Shown here: in pieces, positions 1-6,454 of the stretch
How the letters are laid out: each line of letters starts with the position of its first letter
Position numbering within the stretch: the stretch's first letter is position 1
DNA from: JBOGFI01 sp050743365
GTDB taxonomy: Bacteria; Actinomycetota; Acidimicrobiia; IMCC26256; JACDBD01
Reading direction: 5' to 3'
Assembly: GCA_050743365.1 (NCBI GenBank)
Contig: JBOGFI010000221.1
Span: 1 to 11,234, forward strand
DNA: 11,234 nt
Program-made: the position numbers and the translations under genes
Notes under the pieces: model-generated
Databases searched by the model: none
Seen by the model: only the letters and a program-made list of their open reading frames with translations
Told to the model about the DNA's origin: nothing

Positions 1-1
1 C

Positions 2-271
2 TTGGCGGCGGCGCCCCTCGCGCCCACGTGGTTGCTCCCCGGGGCCGGCGAGCCCCCGAGGGCTCTCCTGTCGGCCGTGATCGGCTTCCCGGTCTTCCCG
101 GTCGCGGTCGTGCCCGGGGGCCCGGCCCGGCTCCCGGTCCGCGCCTGGCGGGTCATCGTGGGGGAGATGGTGGAGACCGAGATGGACGCCGCCCCGGGCG
201 ATTCGCTGGTCGCCGCCGAGCTCGCCGAGCGAGTCCGCGACGCCGTGGCCGCGCTGCTCGGCTCGACCTGA
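2..271 (+). CDS. C-terminal part of a probable PlsC-like 1-acylglycerol-3-phosphate acyltransferase (5' end cut off)
   Basis: This frame is open from the left edge to a TGA at 269-271, so about 89 C-terminal residues are visible. The visible part has a hydrophobic strand with two Val-Pro/Phe-Pro turns (SAVIGFPVFPVAVVPGG, residues about 24-40). It is followed by a basic strand ending in a Gly-Glu (RVIVGEMVET) and then a helix of the type AELAERVRDAVAALL at the extreme C-terminus. That order (a 'PVVPVAVVG' strand, a 'VRVVFGEP' strand, then an 'AERVRxAVxALL' helix) is typical of the C-terminal third of lysophospholipid acyltransferases, which move an acyl chain to lysophosphatidate at the inner membrane face. 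The catalytic HxxxxD motif would lie upstream of the window, so the assignment rests on pattern only. Another small alpha/beta enzyme is possible. Confidence 0.4.
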   Translation: MAAAPLAPTWLLPGAGEPPRALLSAVIGFPVFPVAVVPGGPARLPVRAWRVIVGEMVETEMDAAPGDSLVAAELAERVRDAVAALLGST

Positions 272-281
272 CCCGATTTGC

Positions 282-301
282 CGGGTGCGCGTCGGCACCC
301 G
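282..301 (+). terminator. Hairpin after the first gene, possible terminator
   Basis: A perfect 7-bp inverted repeat, CGGGTGC-GCGTCG-GCACCCG (arms 282-288 and 295-301, 6-base loop), starts 10 bases after the stop codon at 271. It is followed by TCTG and not by a clear T run. GC-rich hairpins without a U tract are common at gene ends in high-GC actinobacteria, so a terminator function is plausible but inferred. Confidence 0.4.
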
Positions 302-312
302 TCTGCCCGCGG

Positions 313-318
313 TAACCT
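313..318 (+). promoter_or_regulatory. Possible -10 box (TAACCT) for the hydrolase gene
   Basis: TAACCT fits the actinobacterial TANNNT -10 pattern and lies 53 bases before the GTG start of the hydrolase. No recognisable -35 sits 16-18 bases upstream, because that stretch falls in the hairpin at 282-301. The leader behind it carries GTTC-AC-GAAC (322-331) and a spaced CGAAC...GTTCG pair (327-331 and 342-346), which could be an operator. All of this is weak evidence. Confidence 0.22.
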
Positions 319-371
319 CCTGTTCACGAACGCGAGCGATTGTTCGCGCGAGGTAGCAGCCGGAGGTTGCG

Positions 372-1214
372 GTGCGTGAGACCGTCGCCGACGACGGCGT
401 CGTCATCGCCTACCACGTCTGGGGCCGTCGCGACGGCGAGCCGGTGCTCCTCATCCAGGGCCTCGGCGCCGATTCCCGAGGGTGGACCCTCCAGCGTCTC
501 GCCTTCGGGCGCCGTTACCGGTGCTACGCGCTCGACAACCGCGGCGTCGGGCTCTCCGGCAAGCCGCCCGGGCCCTACGACCTCTCCCAGATGGCGGCCG
601 ACGCCGTCGCCGTGCTCGACGCCGAAGGGGTCGACCGGGCGCATGTGGTCGGCGCGTCGATGGGCGGCGTCATCGCCCAGATCATCGCGGTCCTGTACCC
701 GGAGCGGGTGCGGTCGCTCGTGCTCGCCTGCACGTCCTGCCGCCACCACCCGTGGCGCCGCGAGCTGCTCCAGGAGTGGGCCGACCAGGTGCGAGCGGGG
801 GGCATGGGGGCGCTCAGCGGCGACGGGCTCCGCTGGCTGGTGGGCCCCCGGCTGCGGAAGCGCTTCGGCATCTGGCTGAACCTCCTGGCCCGCATCCTCC
901 TCCAGACCCCGGCGGAGCCGTTCGCGGCGCAGGTCCAGGCCATCCTGAACGCGTCCGACGAGCTTCGCTTCGAGCTCAAGCACGTGTCGGTCCCGACGTT
1001 GGTGATCACGGGGTCGCAGGACGCGCTCACCCCCGTCGGCGACGCCGAGGAGCTCGCCGAGATCATCCCCCACGCCCAGCTGGTCGAGCTGCGAGGCGCC
1101 GCCCACGGCCTGATGGTCGAGGCGCCCAACGCCTTCAACGAGACGGTGCTCGGTTTCCTCGCCGAGGCGAGCGGCGCGACCGGCACGCTCGACGAGGCCG
1201 CCGAGAGCGCGTAG
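372..1214 (+). CDS. Alpha/beta-fold hydrolase
   Basis: This 280-residue protein has a full alpha/beta-hydrolase layout. The oxyanion-hole strand is LLIQGLGAD (27-34). The nucleophile elbow is G-A-S-M-G with Ser96. The acid is Asp217 in GSQDALTP and the base is His245 in GAAHGLMVE. Length is normal for the cytoplasmic single-domain family, and there is no signal peptide or membrane segment. The cap between about 125 and 195 is rich in Trp, Leu and Arg. The GTG start at 372 is supported by GGAGG at 362-366, five bases upstream. Members act on esters, lactones, epoxides, C-C bonds or haloalkanes, and the substrate cannot be read from the sequence. The acid follows the strand VPTLVITGSQD, as in 3-oxoadipate enol-lactonase-like and haloperoxidase-like branches. 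It lies 18 bases before an NTF2-like gene and may be co-transcribed with it. Confidence 0.9.
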   Translation: MRETVADDGVVIAYHVWGRRDGEPVLLIQGLGADSRGWTLQRLAFGRRYRCYALDNRGVGLSGKPPGPYDLSQMAADAVAVLDAEGVDRAHVVGASMGGVIAQIIAVLYPERVRSLVLACTSCRHHPWRRELLQEWADQVRAGGMGALSGDGLRWLVGPRLRKRFGIWLNLLARILLQTPAEPFAAQVQAILNASDELRFELKHVSVPTLVITGSQDALTPVGDAEELAEIIPHAQLVELRGAAHGLMVEAPNAFNETVLGFLAEASGATGTLDEAAESA

Positions 1215-1216
1215 AG

Positions 1217-1235
1217 CCGTACGCTCCAGAGCGTG
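1217..1235 (+). promoter_or_regulatory. TACGCT box and inverted repeat at the NTF2-like start
   Basis: TACGCT (1220-1225) matches TANNNT and ends 7 bases before the GTG at 1233, the spacing expected if transcription begins at the start codon. No Shine-Dalgarno sequence is present. The same bases form a perfect 6-2-6 inverted repeat, ACGCTC-CA-GAGCGT (1221-1234), overlapping the box and the start codon, which could be a repressor site. There is no -35 match. The whole site lies in the 18-base gap after the hydrolase. Confidence 0.4.
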
Positions 1236-1619
1236 GAGAAGCCCGGCAGGCTGGGGAAGGACAAGGTCGTCGGTCTCGAGCGCGAGCTGGCGCGCGCGGT
1301 ACAGGGCCGCGACCTCGACAAGATCGACCGCATCCTCGCCGCGGAGTTCACGCTCGCCACCGGACGCCCCGGCGCCGAGGTCCGCTCACGCGAGGAGTAC
1401 CTCGACGTCACCCGGGACCGCTACGTCGTCCACTCGTTCGAGTTCGACTCGATCGAGCCGCGGGTGTACGGCCACGTCGCCGTCGTGCGCTCGCGATACC
1501 GGCAGGAGGGCCGCCTCGACGGCGAGGACCGCTCGGGCGCTTACCTGTTCACCGACGTGTGGGTGCGACGCGCCGGTCGCTGGCAGCTCGTCACCCGCCA
1601 CCTCTCGCCCCTGCACTGA
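1233..1619 (+). CDS. Small NTF2-like (DUF4440/SnoaL-type) protein
   Basis: This 128-residue protein has the plan of the NTF2-like cone fold. An N-terminal helix (LERELARAVQGRDLDKIDRI, 15-34) leads to A-A-E-F-T-L (36-41), then a Ser-Arg-Glu-Glu-Tyr-Leu helix start (52-57). The C-terminal antiparallel strands are VAVVRSRYRQEG (82-93), YLFTDVWVRRAGRWQLVTRHLS (104-125). The ending 'FTDVWVRR.GRWQLV.RH.S' is characteristic of the DUF4440/SnoaL-like group. Such proteins are pocket folds used as small isomerases, dehydratases, hydrolases or ligand-binding subunits, and no catalytic residue can be assigned here. The GTG at 1233 is the first start after the upstream stop and gives a family-sized protein. 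No ribosome binding site is visible, so initiation may be leaderless or coupled to the hydrolase. Confidence 0.8.
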   Translation: MEKPGRLGKDKVVGLERELARAVQGRDLDKIDRILAAEFTLATGRPGAEVRSREEYLDVTRDRYVVHSFEFDSIEPRVYGHVAVVRSRYRQEGRLDGEDRSGAYLFTDVWVRRAGRWQLVTRHLSPLH

Positions 1620-1662
1620 GGTTGTCAGCTCGAGCGGCCGCCGAGACCGCCCGACCACGACC

Positions 1663-1683
1663 GCGTACGCTCGCACGCTCATG
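1663..1683 (+). promoter_or_regulatory. TACGCT box before the LAL regulator start
   Basis: TACGCT (1666-1671) lies 9 bases before the ATG at 1681 and no Shine-Dalgarno sequence is present, as expected for a leaderless or nearly leaderless transcript. The surrounding 9-mer CGTACGCTC is identical to the one before the NTF2-like gene. No convincing -35 is found 16-19 bases upstream. Confidence 0.4.
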
Positions 1684-4467
1684 CAGGTACCGGAACTGCG
1701 GGGGCGGAGCCGGGAGTTCGACGCGCTGATCCGAGCCCTCGAGGTAGCCCGCGCCGGTAGCGGGAGCACGATCCTCCTCGAGGGGGAGGCGGGGATCGGC
1801 AAGACCCGACTGCTCGACGAGCTCGCGGCGCGCGCCCAGGCCGCCGGGGTGCGTGTGCTGCGGGGATCGGCCGAGGAGCTCGAGCAGGGTCGGCCCTTCG
1901 GCCCCCTTGTGGACGCCCTGGGCGCACCGGATACCGCACCGGCGCTGACCGAAGCGGGGCGGGGCGCCGACGCCCGTTATCTCGCTCAGGACGCGTTCGT
2001 CGACCACGTGGAACGCCTCGCATGGGCCGGACCGACGTTGCTAGCGATCGACGACCTGCACTGGGCCGACCGACCCACGGTGGCGACGCTCTGGGCCCTC
2101 GCCCGCCGATCGACTGATCTCGGGCTGCTGCTGGTCCTGACCTTCCGGCCGACGCCCGAGTCGGACGAGCTCGGCCGGGTCGTCGAGGGCGTGACGCAGC
2201 TCGGCGGGCTCCACCTCCGGCTCGGCCCGATCCCCGACGACGCGCTGGCGGCCCTGGCCGCCGACGTGGTGGGCGCGCCCGCCGGCCCGGCCCTGGTGGA
2301 CCAGCTGCGCGGCAGCCGGGGGAACCCGTTCGTCGCGATCGAGCTGCTGCGGGCGCTCGAGGCCGACGACCGCCTCGCCCAGGTCGAAGGCACGGCGGAC
2401 CTGCGTGCCGGCGAGCTCCCGACCATGCTCCGGTACACGCTCCTCCGCCGGTTCACCGCGCTCTCGGGCGAGACCCGGCGGGCGCTCTCGGTCGCGTCCG
2501 TCCTCGGGGGGACGGGCGGACTCGAGGAGCTGGCGCTGCTGCTGGGGAGCTCGGTCGCCGACGCCGGCGCGGCCGTGGGCGAGGCCACCCGGGCCGGACT
2601 GCTCGAGCCCGCGAGCGACCTCGTGACCTTTCGGCATGACCTCATCCGCGAGGCGTTGTACGAGGACCTTCCCCAGTTGGTCCGCACGGGATGGCACCGG
2701 GAGGCCGCTCGCGTCCTCGCGGGTCGCGCCGACCCGGCCGTGGTGGCCCGGCACCGCGCGCTCGGCGCCGCCCCGGGCGACGCCGACGCGGTCGAGGACC
2801 TCCGGCGCACCGCCGACGAACTCGCCGAGGACCAACCCGAGGCAGCCGCCGACGTGCTCGCGACCGCGTTGACGCTGACGCACGAGCCGCAGACGCGCGC
2901 CCGACTCGCGGCCGACCGGGCCCACGCGCTGTTGGCGGCGCGCCGGGCGGAGGAGGCCGGCGAACAGGCCGATGTCGTCCTCGCCATCGGTCTCGTCGCG
3001 CCCGACGTCGCGGCCCGGGCGTACCTGGCGCGCGCCGAGGCCAACGCTCACGGCGGGAAGCCGGCCCGTGCGGTGGAAGACTTCGCGGCTGCTCGCGCCA
3101 CCGGCGCGCTCGATGACGCGACCGCGACCGCCGCGCTCGGGCGCCAGTCGGAGAATCGCCTCTGGACCTTCGCGCTCGATCAGGCGCTCGAAGATTCCAC
3201 GCTCGCGCTGGCCTCGGCCCGCCGGCTCGGGATCAATGCGGTCGTCGTCGAGGCGCTGGCCGTGAGCGGCGCGGTGCACAGCTTCCGGGCGGAGTTCGAC
3301 ACCGCCATCGCCCTGGGGAGCGAGGCGGTGGCGCGCGCCGGAGACGAGCCCGCCGCCCTGCACTGCACCCCCCACGCCTACCTCGGCCTCGCGCTGCTCG
3401 GCGCCGATCGCCTCGATGAGGCCCGCGCCGCCGGCGAGGAAGGACGGCGCCGGTCGACGGAGCTCGGCCATGTGCTGGCGCTTGCGAACTACCACGCCCT
3501 GCTCGCCCGGATCGGGTGGTTCTCGGGGCGCTGGGACGACGCCGTCGCCGAGCTCGACAGCGCCGCGAGCCTGGCGGACGACTTCGGCCTCCGGTTCGGC
3601 GAGCGGGCGAACCAGGGGGTCCGCGGCCTGATCGCGTTCCACCGCGGCGACCACGACGGGGCGCGGGCCGCGCTCGACCAACGCTCGGTTGCCGTGAGAG
3701 GACGCGACGAGGACGCCGCCGGTTCCGAGCTCGTCGTGCTGCTCCAGGCGCAGATGCTCGAGGCGTCCGGCGAGCTCGAGCAGGCGGCGGCCAGCCTACG
3801 CGGGCTGTTCGAGATCGAACGTGCTCTGGGGATGGACGCGGCGCGCGTCTGGACCGCACCGGCGTGCGTCCGCACGGCGGTCGCGGCCGGGGACCGGGCG
3901 TTCGCTCGCGGCGTCGCCGAGGACCTCGAAGGGATCTCGAAGCGCGCCGGCACCGCTTCGGCACGGGGCGCCGCCGCGCACGCCCGCGGGGCTGTGGCCG
4001 GTGACGGTGATGTGCTCGACGCCGCCACCGCGGAGTTCGCGGCGGCCGGGCGGCCCCTCGACCGGCTGGTGGCGCGAGAAGCCGCCGCCCACGCGCACGT
4101 CGCGTCCGGCCGGCGCGACCGCGCCGTGGCGTCGCTCCGTGATGCGCTGACCGTTGCCGAGGAACTGGGCGCTGCTCATGACGGCCGCCGGGTCAGGGCG
4201 TCGCTCCGCGAGCTCGGCATCCGCATCGGCACTCCGGACCAGCCGGGACGGCCGACCGAGGGATGGGGCTCCCTGACCGACGCCGAACGCGAGGTCGCCG
4301 AGCTCGTCGAGGACGGGCTGCGCAACGCCGAGATCGCCGAGCGCCTGTTCGTGTCCCGCCGGACGGTGGAGACGCACGTGTCCCGGCTCTACAAGAAGCT
4401 CGGCGCCGGCAACCGCGTCGCGCTTGCACGCGCGATCCACTCCGCGGGCGAGCCGGCCAGGAGCTGA
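1681..4467 (+). CDS. LAL-type transcriptional regulator (AAA/STAND ATPase, helical repeats, LuxR HTH)
   Basis: This 928-residue protein has the layout of Large ATP-binding regulators of the LuxR family (MalT-like STAND proteins). The N-terminus starts with LRGRSREFDAL (6-16), then Walker A G-E-A-G-I-G-K-T (35-42) and Walker B LLAIDDLHWAD (120-130). An RGNPFV-like sensor stretch (SRGNPFVAIELL) lies near residue 215. A long Ala/Leu/Glu-rich helical region (about 370-840) with TPR-like periodicity probably binds a signal or partner. A GerE/LuxR helix-turn-helix fills residues 864-928, from SLTDAEREVAELV, with EIAERLFVSRRTVETHVSRL as the DNA-binding helices. In the family, ATP and an inducer drive oligomerisation and activation. 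The target is unknown; the adjacent hydrolase and NTF2-like genes are candidates. The ATG at 1681 places the first motif at the usual distance. It ends convergently with the secreted-protein gene. Confidence 0.92.
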   Translation: MQVPELRGRSREFDALIRALEVARAGSGSTILLEGEAGIGKTRLLDELAARAQAAGVRVLRGSAEELEQGRPFGPLVDALGAPDTAPALTEAGRGADARYLAQDAFVDHVERLAWAGPTLLAIDDLHWADRPTVATLWALARRSTDLGLLLVLTFRPTPESDELGRVVEGVTQLGGLHLRLGPIPDDALAALAADVVGAPAGPALVDQLRGSRGNPFVAIELLRALEADDRLAQVEGTADLRAGELPTMLRYTLLRRFTALSGETRRALSVASVLGGTGGLEELALLLGSSVADAGAAVGEATRAGLLEPASDLVTFRHDLIREALYEDLPQLVRTGWHREAARVLAGRADPAVVARHRALGAAPGDADAVEDLRRTADELAEDQPEAAADVLATALTLTHEPQTRARLAADRAHALLAARRAEEAGEQADVVLAIGLVAPDVAARAYLARAEANAHGGKPARAVEDFAAARATGALDDATATAALGRQSENRLWTFALDQALEDSTLALASARRLGINAVVVEALAVSGAVHSFRAEFDTAIALGSEAVARAGDEPAALHCTPHAYLGLALLGADRLDEARAAGEEGRRRSTELGHVLALANYHALLARIGWFSGRWDDAVAELDSAASLADDFGLRFGERANQGVRGLIAFHRGDHDGARAALDQRSVAVRGRDEDAAGSELVVLLQAQMLEASGELEQAAASLRGLFEIERALGMDAARVWTAPACVRTAVAAGDRAFARGVAEDLEGISKRAGTASARGAAAHARGAVAGDGDVLDAATAEFAAAGRPLDRLVAREAAAHAHVASGRRDRAVASLRDALTVAEELGAAHDGRRVRASLRELGIRIGTPDQPGRPTEGWGSLTDAEREVAELVEDGLRNAEIAERLFVSRRTVETHVSRLYKKLGAGNRVALARAIHSAGEPARS

Positions 4468-4481
4468 CCGGCTCGCCCGCG
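4443..4481 (+). terminator. 14-bp perfect hairpin enclosing the LAL stop codon
   Basis: The arms CGCGGGCGAGCCGG (4443-4456) and CCGGCTCGCCCGCG (4468-4481) are exact reverse complements around an 11-base loop. The TGA stop (4465-4467) is the end of the loop, so the left arm encodes the last residues S-A-G-E-P. There is no T run downstream. A hairpin this strong between converging genes is best read as an actinobacterial-type terminator that could work in both directions. Mechanism is inferred. Confidence 0.6.
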
Positions 4482-4502
4482 TGCGACGTTCCAAGCGGCC
4501 CT

Positions 4503-4526
4503 GCGGCGAAAGGCCTCCGGCGCCGC
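4503..4526. terminator. Second, weaker hairpin between the convergent genes
   Basis: GCGGCG (4503-4508) and CGCCGC (4521-4526) can pair around a 12-base loop, just beyond the stop of the - strand secreted-protein gene (4535-4537). There is no T run on either side. It could be the terminator of the - strand unit, but a 6-bp match in such GC-rich DNA is easily due to chance. Confidence 0.25.
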
Positions 4527-4534
4527 CGACTCAT

Positions 4535-5311
4535 CTAAAAGAGACCGCCTTGTTCGCAGTTCAGGAGGGCCATGAGTCCGAGGCGGATCCTGAACTGTTT
4601 GGTGGCCAGCTCGATCGCAGCGAGGCCCCCCGTGGCTGTTCTAATGTCGGATTGGTTTTGGACCGCGTTGACGCCGAGCGACTGGCAGACGGGTCCGCTG
4701 CTGCGCACCGTCACGTTGGTCGGGAACCCGGGGAGCGCTTGGGCCTGCGTGACCTCGGGCACGATGCTGGCCGAGGCGAGGATCGTGTTGATGTCGAGAA
4801 GCGCCGACAGGTCCGTCGTCCCACCCTTGATGATGCCGTGCACGTTGCCCTTGTTGTCGATGACCCAGCCGCCGAGCCGCTCGCCCTCGGCCGTCTGGAA
4901 CGTCTGACGGTAGAGACCGGCGTGACTCTTGGCCCGCTCGAGGGTGAAGTCCAGGTCCTGGCCCTCGGCCGTCGCCGCGCCCCTCACCGTGCTGCCGCGG
5001 ATCGTGGCGGTGAACCGCTCTCCGTCGTCGTTCTTCAGGGTGAGCTTCGAGCCCCGCTTCTTGCCCGTGTACCAGCTCCCGATCTGGTCGCCATCGCAGA
5101 CGTAGGCCGCGGCTTGCTTGCCCCGGTGAACGACCGCGAACCCGATCGACCCGTCGGCGTTCGTGCCGACGAAGCTGGTGATGCTCTTGGGGGTCTTCCC
5201 ATCGGGCGCGGCGAGATCGTCGAGGATCCCGCCGCCTGCGCCGGCCGGCGCCGCGAGCAGCGCCACCGCGAGCGCGGCGACGGCGAGGCGAGTGATCCAG
5301 GCGAGCTTCAT
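4535..5311 (-). CDS. Secreted protein of unknown function
   Basis: I do not recognise a named family. The 258-residue product starts with a clear signal peptide: MKLAWITR, a hydrophobic core (about 9-22) and an A-G-A cleavage site at 23-25. The mature part starts with a stretch (54-165) of short beta-like segments: GSIGFAVVHRG, AAAYVCDGDQIGSWYTG, ERFTATIRGSTVRG, LDFTLERA, then AGLYRQTF and GGWVIDNKGNVHG. Similar 'AYVCDG..W..G' plus 'AGLYR' modules occur in actinobacterial secreted proteins, from memory and unnamed. The remainder (166-258) is more polar. Three cysteines are present (72, 209, 252), and at most one disulphide pair is possible. The ATG is supported by GGGAGGA at 5319-5325, seven bases away. 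Its 3' part is visibly less GC-rich than its neighbours. It follows the polyprenyl synthase by 129 bases. Confidence 0.8.
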   Translation of the reverse strand: MKLAWITRLAVAALAVALLAAPAGAGGGILDDLAAPDGKTPKSITSFVGTNADGSIGFAVVHRGKQAAAYVCDGDQIGSWYTGKKRGSKLTLKNDDGERFTATIRGSTVRGAATAEGQDLDFTLERAKSHAGLYRQTFQTAEGERLGGWVIDNKGNVHGIIKGGTTDLSALLDINTILASASIVPEVTQAQALPGFPTNVTVRSSGPVCQSLGVNAVQNQSDIRTATGGLAAIELATKQFRIRLGLMALLNCEQGGLF

Positions 5312-5318
5312 GAGCTGG

Positions 5319-5325
5319 TCCTCCC
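5319..5325 (-). promoter_or_regulatory. Strong Shine-Dalgarno site of the secreted-protein gene
   Basis: Read on the - strand this is GGGAGGA, seven bases before the ATG at 5311. It fixes the start and contrasts with the synthase upstream, which has no such site. Confidence 0.75.
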
Positions 5326-5380
5326 AGGGCGGTTCGTCGGTTGTCGACGACCAGCATCCACTGGAGGGGTCTCGGCGTCG

Positions 5381-5396
5381 TCCGTGCGCGCACGGA
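5381..5396. repeat. 16-bp perfect palindrome between the polyprenyl synthase and secreted-protein genes
   Basis: TCCGTGCGCGCACGGA reads the same on both strands. It lies 70 bases before the ATG of the secreted-protein gene and 45 bases after the synthase stop. With no loop it is a poor RNA terminator but would suit a dimeric DNA-binding protein. A smaller hairpin (TCGTCG, 5-base loop, CGACGA, 5334-5350) lies nearer the start. No TANNNT box exists on the - strand in this 129-base gap, so whether the gene has its own promoter is unclear. Confidence 0.4.
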
Positions 5397-5440
5397 TTCG
5401 CGGCGCGGATCAGCTCGAATCGGACGGAGTGTCTTTGTGG

Positions 5441-6418
5441 TCAGCTGTCGCGCTCGACCAGCCCGCCCACGAGGCGGGAGAGCGCGCCGCACACCTCCGG
5501 GTCGAGGCCCTCGGCTCCGGCCAGCGCGTCGCCGGCCTTGGCGGCGTGGTCGCGGGCGACGCCGAGGGCGGCGTCGACCGCTCCGTTCGTGGTCGCGAGC
5601 CGGCGCGCCTCGGCCAGCCGGTCGGGGTCGAGCGGCTGCGCGAGCAGCTCGCGCAGCGGCGTCGAGTCCGACAGGGCGTAGATGACGGGCAGCGTGTACA
5701 CGCCCTCGACCAGGTCCTGGCCCGCCGGCTTGCCCAGGGCGTCGTCGGTGCCGGTGATGTCGAGCACGTCGTCGACGATCTGGAAGCACATCCCCAGGTG
5801 GTGGCCGTAGCGGGTGAGGGCGTCGAGGCCGGGCTCACCCACCCCGGTGACCATCCCGCCGATCCGACACGAGGCCGCGAACAGCGAGGCGGTCTTCCCC
5901 TCGATCGCCGACGAGTAGCCCTCCTCGGGCCGGTCGACGTCGAAGAGGTGCTGGAGCTCGAGCACCTGGCCCCGGCACAGCTCCCCGATGGTGTCGGCCA
6001 GGAGGCCGGCGACGTCCGCTCCGAGCGAGGCGGCCAGCGCCGACGCCCGGGCGAGGAGGAAGTCGCCCGTCAGGATCGCCACGATGTTGCTCCAGCGCGC
6101 GTTCACGCTGGGGACCCCCCGTCGCGTCTCGGCCTCGTCGATCACGTCGTCGTGGTACAGCGAGCCGAGGTGCACGAGCTCGACGGCCACCGCGCCGGTG
6201 ACGGCGCCGTCGGCGACCGGCCGCCGGGCGTCGGTGGCTGCGTAGGCGGCGCACAGGGTGAGGGTCGGCCGGACCCGCTTGCCGCCCGCGCCGACCAGAT
6301 GTGATGCGACGTCGCCGAGGAAGCGGTCGCGGTGCCGGACGGCTTCGGCCAGCCCCTCCTCGACCCGGCCCAGGTCGCCGGGGAGGGACCGGAGCCGAAG
6401 CATCTCGCCCAGTCTCAC
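5441..6418 (-). CDS. Long-chain trans-polyprenyl diphosphate synthase
   Basis: This 325-residue enzyme of the isoprenyl diphosphate synthase family adds isopentenyl diphosphate units to an allylic primer, most likely making the menaquinone side chain in the cytoplasm. Visible motifs are GGKRVRP (45-51, IPP binding), the first Asp-rich motif DDVID (90-94) followed by EAETRRG, G-K-T (174-176), and the second Asp-rich motif in FQIVDDVLD (212-220). The residues just before the first Asp motif are Gly85-Ser86, small where farnesyl synthases carry aromatic residues; in this family that favours long products (heptaprenyl to nonaprenyl). Exact chain length cannot be read. Length is normal. The GTG at 6418 fits the leaderless promoter immediately upstream. 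An in-frame ATG five codons later (6403-6401) is the alternative start. Confidence 0.92.
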   Translation of the reverse strand: MRLGEMLRLRSLPGDLGRVEEGLAEAVRHRDRFLGDVASHLVGAGGKRVRPTLTLCAAYAATDARRPVADGAVTGAVAVELVHLGSLYHDDVIDEAETRRGVPSVNARWSNIVAILTGDFLLARASALAASLGADVAGLLADTIGELCRGQVLELQHLFDVDRPEEGYSSAIEGKTASLFAASCRIGGMVTGVGEPGLDALTRYGHHLGMCFQIVDDVLDITGTDDALGKPAGQDLVEGVYTLPVIYALSDSTPLRELLAQPLDPDRLAEARRLATTNGAVDAALGVARDHAAKAGDALAGAEGLDPEVCGALSRLVGGLVERDS

Positions 6419-6424
6419 GAGGCG

Positions 6425-6454
6425 ACGTTACGAGGCGGGGGGAACAAACTCCAA
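6425..6454 (-). promoter_or_regulatory. Leaderless promoter of the polyprenyl synthase gene
   Basis: Read on the - strand, TTGGAG (6454-6449), an 18-base spacer and TAACGT (6430-6425) form a reasonable -35/-10 pair. The -10 ends six bases before the GTG at 6418, and the intervening bases hold no Shine-Dalgarno sequence. The transcript should therefore start at or next to the start codon. Confidence 0.6.

Noticed and set aside
327..346. LexA/SOS box upstream of the hydrolase gene
   Set aside because: The half-sites CGAAC and GTTCG are 10 bases apart, while the actinobacterial box has a 4-base spacer.
2041..3681. A 546-codon open frame on the - strand inside the LAL gene
   Set aside because: It is a mirror of the LAL codon bias; the + strand frame has Walker and HTH motifs and the - strand frame has none.
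4424..6304. A 626-codon open frame on the + strand opposite the secreted-protein and polyprenyl synthase genes
   Set aside because: It is antisense to two well-supported genes with motifs, signal peptide and start signals, and its product is low-complexity and without recognisable domains. Long open antisense frames are normal in DNA this GC-rich.
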